Of a DNA stretch of 5,133 bases, positions 1-3,461 are shown piece after piece. Position numbers and translations under genes: made by a program. Under the pieces are notes generated by a model. The model saw nothing but the letters and a program-made list of their open reading frames with translations. It made no database searches and was not told the origin of the DNA. Within the stretch, counting starts at the first letter, position 1; the number at the start of each line of letters is the position of its first letter. This stretch comes from Acidimicrobiaceae bacterium. GTDB lineage: Bacteria > Actinomycetota > Acidimicrobiia > Acidimicrobiales > Palsa-688. The stretch covers positions 1-5,133 of the forward strand of contig PMLI01000604.1 in the NCBI GenBank assembly GCA_003158835.1, written 5' to 3'.

Positions 1-167
1 GAGAACAACGGGCCCGCTTTGACCGCCACCTCCCGCCCTTTCCCCGCCTCGCCCGGGCGCGCCGGACCGGGCACCCGCCGGCCCGCCGGAGCCAGCAGAC
101 CTTCGGTCACCAGGCTGCGGCGGGCCGAGACGTCCCAGTTGCTGGGGGCCGGAGGACGTCCTCTCAT
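1..167 (-). CDS. Unidentified reading frame, 5' part only (runs off left edge)
   Basis: An open minus-strand frame of 55 codons begins at the ATG at 167-165 and reaches base 1 without a stop. The start overlaps the TGA of the metallopeptidase gene as ATGA, a typical translational-coupling junction. A GGAAGG stretch at 176-171 lies just 3 nt before it, closer than ideal. The N-terminus reads MRGRPPAPSNWDVSARRSLV and continues rich in Gly, Pro, Arg and Ala, with no membrane segment or motif I recognise. Roughly 80% of its third codon positions are G or C, as in its neighbours, although the base composition keeps many frames open by chance. A plus-strand Arg-rich frame overlaps here and looks like a shadow. 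I infer it is the third gene of the minus operon because of the coupled start. No function can be assigned from 55 residues. Confidence 0.45.
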   Translation of the reverse strand, partial: MRGRPPAPSNWDVSARRSLVTEGLLAPAGRRVPGPARPGEAGKGREVAVKAGPLF

Positions 168-676
168 TTCCCTTCCACCGGGGCCGGGGCGGGCATCTCC
201 TCGGGGTCGTCCACCCCGCGGGCGATGAGGAACCCTCTCGCCCTCTCCATCAGAGGGTACCGGCCGACCAGGTCCCAAAAAGCTTGGCCGTGCCCTCTCA
301 CGTGGAGGTGGGCCAGCTCGTGCACGATCACGTAGTCGAGCACCCAGGACGGCTCCTTCGCCAGCCTCGACGAGATGCGGATCGTGCCATCGCCGGGCGT
401 GCAACTTCCCCAACGAAAGCGCTGGTTGTCCACCCAGCGGATTTCGTTGGGGGACGCCAGCGCGAACTTGGCGGAAAGCATTTGAGCTCTCTGCGCCAGG
501 TCGATGTCACCACGCGACTGGCGGAGCTGCACCCGACGCAGCATCTCACTGACCCACATCTCTTCCTCTGAACGGGTCAGCGTGGCCGGCACGCTGACCT
601 GCAACACGTCACCCACCTGGCGGGCCTGGACCGTCTTGCGCCGCCTCCAGCTCCGGACTACCTCGACCTTCATCAT
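164..676 (-). CDS. YgjP-like (DUF45) zinc metallopeptidase
   Basis: A protein of about 170 residues, predicted to be a small cytoplasmic zinc-dependent metallopeptidase of the YgjP/SprT-related group (DUF45). Numbered from the second Met, the zinc site is HELAH at 118-122, with E119 the predicted catalytic base and H118/H122 ligands. The third ligand is H128, in the family context GHGQAFW. Upstream is the conserved RWGSC block at 87-91, another hallmark. No signal peptide or membrane segment is visible. The frame extends upstream to 868, but that part lies inside the phosphatase gene and looks non-coding. The tandem ATGs at 676 and 673 lie 10-13 nt after the upstream TAG and fit family length; no Shine-Dalgarno is visible, so translation may be coupled. 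It is the middle gene of the minus operon and its TGA overlaps the next ATG. Substrates of this family are poorly known. Family assignment is firm; the choice between the two ATGs is not. Confidence 0.9.
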   Translation of the reverse strand: MMKVEVVRSWRRRKTVQARQVGDVLQVSVPATLTRSEEEMWVSEMLRRVQLRQSRGDIDLAQRAQMLSAKFALASPNEIRWVDNQRFRWGSCTPGDGTIRISSRLAKEPSWVLDYVIVHELAHLHVRGHGQAFWDLVGRYPLMERARGFLIARGVDDPEEMPAPAPVEGK

Positions 677-686
677 CGGGCGGAGG

Positions 687-1322
687 CTACGCCGGGCCAG
701 TGACGGTTTCGGCCTCTGGCGCCAGGAGGTCCACCTTGCACAGGGCCACCAACTCGAGATCCGGAGGCCGGCCCCGGCTTTCCACCCACCACCCGGCCAC
801 GTGGTCGTGACGGCTGCCTTCCCTCCAGACGCCGAGAGCGCGCTCGAGGGCGATGACGACGCCGCCATGCGCGACGACCAGGGTCACGTCCACATCACCT
901 GCGGCCAGGCGGCCCAGCGCCCCGAGACAGCGGGCGGCGAACACGGTCCCCGCCTCCCCGCCGGGTACGTCGTCCAGTACCCCGGCTCGCCTGGCATCGA
1001 GCTGGGACGGCCAGATGGCCGCTATCTCGGCGTTGGTAAGCCCGTTCCACTCGCCGAGATCCTGCTCCCGCAAGTCGGGGTCGATGATCAGGGGCCGGTC
1101 GTAGCCGAGCTCCGCCGCGATCAGTTCGGCAGTGCCCCGGGCACGGATGAGGTCGGAGCAGGCAATCGCGCCCGGACTGGTGCCGGTGGCGGCAAGGGCC
1201 CTCCCGGCCTGCATGGCCTGCTCCAAGCCCACATCCGAGAGGGGGACGTCGGACCAGCCCTGCCAGCGACCGGCAGCGTTCCAGAAGGTTTGAGCATGGC
1301 GAACAACGAGAAGACGGGCCAC
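687..1322 (-). CDS. Histidine phosphatase family protein (phosphoglycerate mutase-like)
   Basis: A 211-residue cytoplasmic enzyme of the histidine phosphatase superfamily (GpmB/CobC-like branch). The N-terminal RHAQT motif puts the phospho-accepting histidine at H9. The pattern SDLIRARGTAE (56-66) supplies the conserved Arg and TAE helix. LREQDLGEWNG (84-94) holds the likely proton donor E86. VVAHGG (149-154) gives the second catalytic histidine, H152. The whole fold is present at normal length. Members include phosphoglycerate mutases, alpha-ribazole phosphatases and broad phosphatases; the sequence does not reveal the substrate, so I give no symbol. The start is a GTG at 1322. There is no clear Shine-Dalgarno, but GAAGAT on the minus strand ends 7 bases before it and keeps the A and T of a leaderless -10 box. 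It is probably first in a three-gene minus operon, 10 nt before the metallopeptidase, and is divergent from the moaD-like gene. Confidence 0.93.
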   Translation of the reverse strand: MARLLVVRHAQTFWNAAGRWQGWSDVPLSDVGLEQAMQAGRALAATGTSPGAIACSDLIRARGTAELIAAELGYDRPLIIDPDLREQDLGEWNGLTNAEIAAIWPSQLDARRAGVLDDVPGGEAGTVFAARCLGALGRLAAGDVDVTLVVAHGGVVIALERALGVWREGSRHDHVAGWWVESRGRPPDLELVALCKVDLLAPEAETVTGPA

Positions 1323-1330
1323 GGGGCCAT

Positions 1331-1372
1331 CTTCGCAGACTCCGGTGCGGGCTTCGCAGACTCCGGTGCGGG
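1331..1372. repeat. Two exact tandem copies of a 21-bp unit between divergent genes
   Basis: Bases 1331-1351 and 1352-1372 are identical over all 21 positions. The unit begins CTTCGCAGACTCC and ends GGTGCGGG. Each contains a small dyad, CGCA-N8-TGCG. The pair fills most of the 62-bp gap between the GTG of the minus-strand phosphatase and the GTG of the plus-strand moaD-like gene, and ends exactly where the candidate TAACTT box begins. A 21-bp period is two DNA helical turns, so both copies face the same side. I infer a possible operator shared by both promoters; a simple duplication is the alternative. Confidence 0.85.
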
Positions 1373-1378
1373 TAACTT
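1373..1378 (+). promoter_or_regulatory. Candidate -10 box of a leaderless promoter for the moaD-like gene
   Basis: TAACTT matches the TAnnnT actinobacterial -10 pattern and ends 7 bases before the GTG at 1385, the spacing expected if transcription starts on the start codon. No Shine-Dalgarno lies upstream of that GTG. The -35 region would fall at the junction of the two 21-bp repeats, and no -35 consensus is seen there. The TAA inside this box is also the in-frame stop that makes GTG 1385 the first possible conventional start. Confidence 0.4.
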
Positions 1379-1384
1379 CGACCC

Positions 1385-1756
1385 GTGGGGCGCGACAGAC
1401 CGGAGCCAGGCGGGCGGCACCAACGGGGTGCGGCGCCCGCGCCCGCTGCCGCGGGCGGTCAGGGCGGTCAGGGCGGTCAGGGCGGTCAGGGTAAGGAAAC
1501 CGGCAGAACCGGACCGGTCACCGTCCTTTTCTTCGCCGGAGCCCGGGACGCGGCCGGGGTGGCGCGGGCCGTCCTCCCGGCGGCCGGCACCACGGTTTCG
1601 CAACTGGTCCTAGGGCTGCGCTCGACCTATGGCGACCAGCTCGGAGCCGTGCTGCCCAGCTGTTCGATCTGGGTCAACCGGTTGCCGGCCGACCCCGGCC
1701 TCGTCTTGCAAGGCGGCGACGAAGTGGCCCTGATGCCTCCTGTCTCTGGAGGCTGA
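1385..1756 (+). CDS. MoaD/ThiS-family sulfur carrier with repeat-containing N-terminal extension
   Basis: A 123-residue protein. Residues 44-123 form a complete beta-grasp, ubiquitin-like sulfur carrier: VTVLFFAGARDAAG (45-58) at the start and the diagnostic C-terminal MPPVSGG, whose last glycine is adenylated and thiocarboxylated. MoaD homologues are the small subunit of molybdopterin synthase and donate sulfur with MoaE to precursor Z. The PPVSGG tail favours MoaD over ThiS. The domain alone matches the usual size of about 80 residues, so the first 43 residues are extra. They are Arg-, Ala- and Gly-rich and include four GGQ repeats at 24-35. GTG 1385 is the only standard start in frame, since a stop sits at 1373 and no ATG or GTG follows before the domain. 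The candidate leaderless promoter supports it; a rarer internal start remains possible. No other Moa gene is in view. The rsiG-like gene follows after 21 nt. Confidence 0.87.
   Translation: MGRDRPEPGGRHQRGAAPAPAAAGGQGGQGGQGGQGKETGRTGPVTVLFFAGARDAAGVARAVLPAAGTTVSQLVLGLRSTYGDQLGAVLPSCSIWVNRLPADPGLVLQGGDEVALMPPVSGG
1453..1488 (+). repeat. 9-bp tandem repeat, four exact copies, inside the moaD-like gene
   Basis: Four perfect copies of GGGCGGTCA run head to tail, followed by GGG, the start of a fifth unit. The period is three codons, so changes in copy number keep the frame. In the moaD-like frame it encodes (GGQ)4 at residues 24-35. Perfect short arrays of this kind can gain or lose copies by replication slippage. 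Confidence 0.9.
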
Positions 1757-1763
1757 GCTGCGG

Positions 1764-1769
1764 TACCCT
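1764..1769 (+). promoter_or_regulatory. Candidate -10 box for the rsiG-like gene (leaderless)
   Basis: TACCCT ends 9 bases before the ATG at 1778 and fits TAnnnT, slightly further away than ideal for a leaderless start. The nearest Shine-Dalgarno-like sequence, GGAGG at 1748-1752, is 25 nt from the ATG, which is too far to serve it. The gene could also be read through from the moaD-like gene, which ends 21 nt upstream. Confidence 0.3.
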
Positions 1770-1777
1770 CGCACCGT

Positions 1778-2317
1778 ATGGCCGACTGCAATCTCGCCGA
1801 AGCCCTGAGCCCCGACTACCTGGTGGGCCTGGAAGGTCTGTCTCTCGTTGGCCTGCGGGCCAAGCGCGAGGCATGTGCGGAGCTTGAGACCGAGCTGTCC
1901 TACCTCCGCCGGCTGGCCCAGGCCCGGATCGACCTCATCCTGGCCGAGTCCGAGCGGCGCCACCTCGGGCTGTCTGACCCCGGCCCCGAAGCCTTGGTGG
2001 GGCTGCTGCCCCAGATCCTGTCCGAGCACACCAGAGGACAGGGAGCGGGCCGCCTGCCCACGTTCTTCGCGCCTGCTCAGGGGGAGCAGCTGCGCCTGGC
2101 CGCCCAGGTCGAAGAGCTGCTGCCGTCGGACCAGCTGGGTTCCCTGCCGGCCTTCTCTGCCACCGCGCTGGACGAGCTTCTCATCTCCCTCTCGGCGTTG
2201 GAACGCGACGTCTCGGCCGACCGGCGGGCGCTGCACGACACACAGGACCGCTTGCAAGAGGAGCTGGTCAGGCGCTACCGCAGCGGGGAAGCAAACGTCG
2301 ACGCGCTCCTTCGCTGA
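1778..2317 (+). CDS. rsiG: RsiG-like c-di-GMP-binding anti-sigma factor (aerial mycelium formation protein family)
   Basis: A 179-residue, largely helical cytoplasmic protein. In Streptomyces, RsiG bound to c-di-GMP holds the sigma factor WhiG inactive; binding uses a helical motif E-x3-S-x2-R-x3-Q-x3-D present twice. Here the first copy is perfect in the N-terminal helix: E37, S41, R44, Q48, D52. In the C-terminal helix a second copy reads E142, S146, R149, H153, D157, matching except His for Gln. The surrounding phrases also resemble the family: LSLVGLRAKR before motif 1 and a Glu/Arg-rich coiled-coil end with RRYRSGEANVDALL. The helices are joined by a Pro-rich linker around 86-125 that includes LPTFFAP. 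The ATG at 1778 leaves a short leader and full-length N-terminus. No whiG-like sigma gene is in the window, so the partner is inferred. In non-filamentous actinobacteria this switch may control surface structures rather than sporulation. Family confidence is high; retention of c-di-GMP binding is likely but untested. Confidence 0.85.
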   Translation: MADCNLAEALSPDYLVGLEGLSLVGLRAKREACAELETELSYLRRLAQARIDLILAESERRHLGLSDPGPEALVGLLPQILSEHTRGQGAGRLPTFFAPAQGEQLRLAAQVEELLPSDQLGSLPAFSATALDELLISLSALERDVSADRRALHDTQDRLQEELVRRYRSGEANVDALLR

Positions 2318-2328
2318 ACGGTCGCGGC

Positions 2329-2364
2329 CCTGGGCCACAGTGACCAAAAGGCGGCGGGCCCAGG
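2329..2364. repeat. Inverted repeat downstream of the rsiG-like gene
   Basis: CCTGGGCC (2329-2336) and GGCCCAGG (2357-2364) are perfect reverse complements separated by 20 nt, beginning 12 bases after the rsiG-like stop. RNA from here could form an 8-bp G/C stem, but no T-run follows. It may be a weak or factor-assisted transcription end, or chance in G+C-rich DNA. Confidence 0.3.
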
Positions 2365-2486
2365 CGCGGGCGTGCCCCCGGCCCCGGCCCTCCCGAGCAG
2401 AGCCTCGGCTACGATTGGCAGTGCCGTAGCCCGAGGGTCACCCGTTATTTCGTTCGGGGAAGTGCGAAGTCCCGGGCCTCGCGGGC

Positions 2487-2516
2487 TGCGGCCCGTGCCC
2501 TGTGCGGCCCGTGCCC
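2487..2516. repeat. 14-bp direct repeat next to the proC promoter
   Basis: TGCGGCCCGTGCCC occurs exactly at 2487-2500 and again at 2503-2516, a period of 16 bp with 2 bp between copies. The second copy ends one base before the candidate -10 box at 2518. The first copy also lies in a small dyad, CGGGC-TGCG-GCCCG (2482-2495). The position would overlap an RNA polymerase -35 contact region, so an operator is possible. Sequence composition makes chance repeats somewhat easier here. Confidence 0.7.
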
Positions 2517-2517
2517 C

Positions 2518-2523
2518 TATGGT
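2518..2523 (+). promoter_or_regulatory. Candidate -10 box of a leaderless proC promoter
   Basis: TATGGT ends 8 bases before the proC ATG at 2531 and fits TAnnnT. The bases between box and ATG (TTGGGCT) hold no Shine-Dalgarno. No convincing -35 is seen 16-18 bp upstream, where the 14-bp direct repeats lie. A second hexamer, TACGAT at 2410-2415, could start a longer transcript but also lacks a -35. Confidence 0.45.
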
Positions 2524-2530
2524 TTGGGCT

Positions 2531-3370
2531 ATGACCGAAGAACGAGATCTGCTGGTCGTCGGGGGCGGGAAGATGGGAGAGGCGCTCGTTGGCGGGCTTC
2601 TGGACGCGGGTTGGGCCCAGCCGGGCCAGATCACCGTCACCGAGACCTCGCCAGCCCGCAGAAACGAGCTCGGCGCCCACGGGGGCCTGGCCGGCCGTCA
2701 TCCCGGGCTCCGACTGCTCGACGGGCGGCTGCCGCCGGCTCACAGCGCCATCATCGCCGTAAAGCCGGCTGACGTCGAAGGCGTCTGCCGGCGGCTGAGG
2801 GAAACCGGCGTGCGGCGCCTGTTGTCTATCGCGGCCGGCGTGACGGTAAGAGATCTCGAGGCCTGGTGCCCCCAGGGTTGCGCCGTGATCAGGGCGATGC
2901 CCAACATGGCGGCCCTGGTCCGGGCCGGGGCAACCGCTATCGCGGGAGGGTCGTTGGCAGGTCCCGCCGACCTCGAGTGGGCCGCCGGCATCGTGGGTTC
3001 CGTAGGCATCGTCGTCGAAGTGCCCGAACGGCTGCTCGATGCCGTCACCGGGTTGTCCGGGTCGGGACCTGCCTACATGTTCCTGGTCTCAGAGGCCATG
3101 ACCGAGGCGGGGGTGCTCTCGGGTTTGCCCCGGCCGGTGGCCGCCGAGCTCGTGAGGCACACTCTCCTGGGTTCGGCCCGGTTGCTGACCGAGACGGGCG
3201 AGAGCGCCGAGGTCCTGCGGGCCGCGGTGACATCCCCGGGGGGTACGACGGCGGCCGGGCTGCGCCAATTGGAGGCTCGGGGGGTGCGATCAGCGTTCAT
3301 CGAAGCCGTCGCCGCCGCCGTCCAGCGCAGCCGAGAACTGGGAATGCCCGGGCCGAGCACAGCCCGCTGA
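2531..3370 (+). CDS. proC: Pyrroline-5-carboxylate reductase
   Basis: A 279-residue cytoplasmic enzyme catalysing the last step of proline synthesis: NAD(P)H-dependent reduction of 1-pyrroline-5-carboxylate to L-proline. The N-terminal Rossmann domain starts with the nucleotide-binding loop GGGKMGEAL (11-19). It continues with AVKP (76-79), SIAAG (99-103) and RAMPN (121-125), all family hallmarks. The C-terminal helical dimerisation and substrate domain carries TGLSGSGPAY (173-182) and VTSPGGTTAAGL (233-244), the family signature around the active site. Length is normal (about 260-280) and nothing is missing. The frame is open upstream to 2372, but residues before the ATG at 2531 do not resemble the family and the candidate -10 box lies there. 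An in-frame ATG at 2519 would add four residues. It stands 213 bp after the rsiG-like gene, with its own probable promoter; no other proline gene is present. Confidence 0.96.
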   Translation: MTEERDLLVVGGGKMGEALVGGLLDAGWAQPGQITVTETSPARRNELGAHGGLAGRHPGLRLLDGRLPPAHSAIIAVKPADVEGVCRRLRETGVRRLLSIAAGVTVRDLEAWCPQGCAVIRAMPNMAALVRAGATAIAGGSLAGPADLEWAAGIVGSVGIVVEVPERLLDAVTGLSGSGPAYMFLVSEAMTEAGVLSGLPRPVAAELVRHTLLGSARLLTETGESAEVLRAAVTSPGGTTAAGLRQLEARGVRSAFIEAVAAAVQRSRELGMPGPSTAR

Positions 3371-3403
3371 CCAGGCCCACACCGCTGCACGGCGACGCCA
3401 ATT

Positions 3404-3420
3404 GAGCGCCGGGCCCGCTC
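3404..3420 (+). terminator. Weak hairpin after proC
   Basis: GAGCG (3404-3408) can pair with CGCTC (3416-3420) around a 7-nt loop, 33 bases after the proC stop, and is followed by TTCGGTTG rather than a T-run. The stem is short. It might help end the proC transcript, but the evidence is thin. Confidence 0.2.
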
Positions 3421-3461
3421 TTCGGTTGCACTCCCGACGCGGCGGGAGGCACCTCGCCCCC

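Noticed and set aside
677..868. Upstream extension of the metallopeptidase frame by 64 codons
   Set aside because: It lies inside the phosphatase gene in another frame, with no family similarity. The tandem ATGs at 676/673 give the normal length.
1121..1603. A minus-strand frame with PAPESAK and LTA repeats
   Set aside because: It overlaps both the phosphatase and the moaD-like gene. Its repeats come from the 21-bp and 9-bp DNA repeats read on the other strand.
504..1613. A 369-codon plus-strand open frame containing two copies of FADSGAG
   Set aside because: It runs antisense to the well-supported phosphatase gene and has no recognisable domain. The FADSGAG repeat is only the 21-bp intergenic repeat read in this frame.
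2326..2336. GGCCCTGGGCC as a terminator hairpin
   Set aside because: The arms leave a one-base loop, which cannot form a proper hairpin, and no T-run follows.
1610..2347. A 245-codon Gln- and Arg-rich minus-strand frame
   Set aside because: It lies antisense to the moaD-like end and the whole rsiG-like gene, both of which have clear motifs. The composition is that of a G+C-rich shadow frame.
2372..2530. Upstream extension of the proC frame by 53 codons
   Set aside because: Residues there do not resemble the family, which begins just before the Rossmann loop, and the probable promoter lies inside this stretch.
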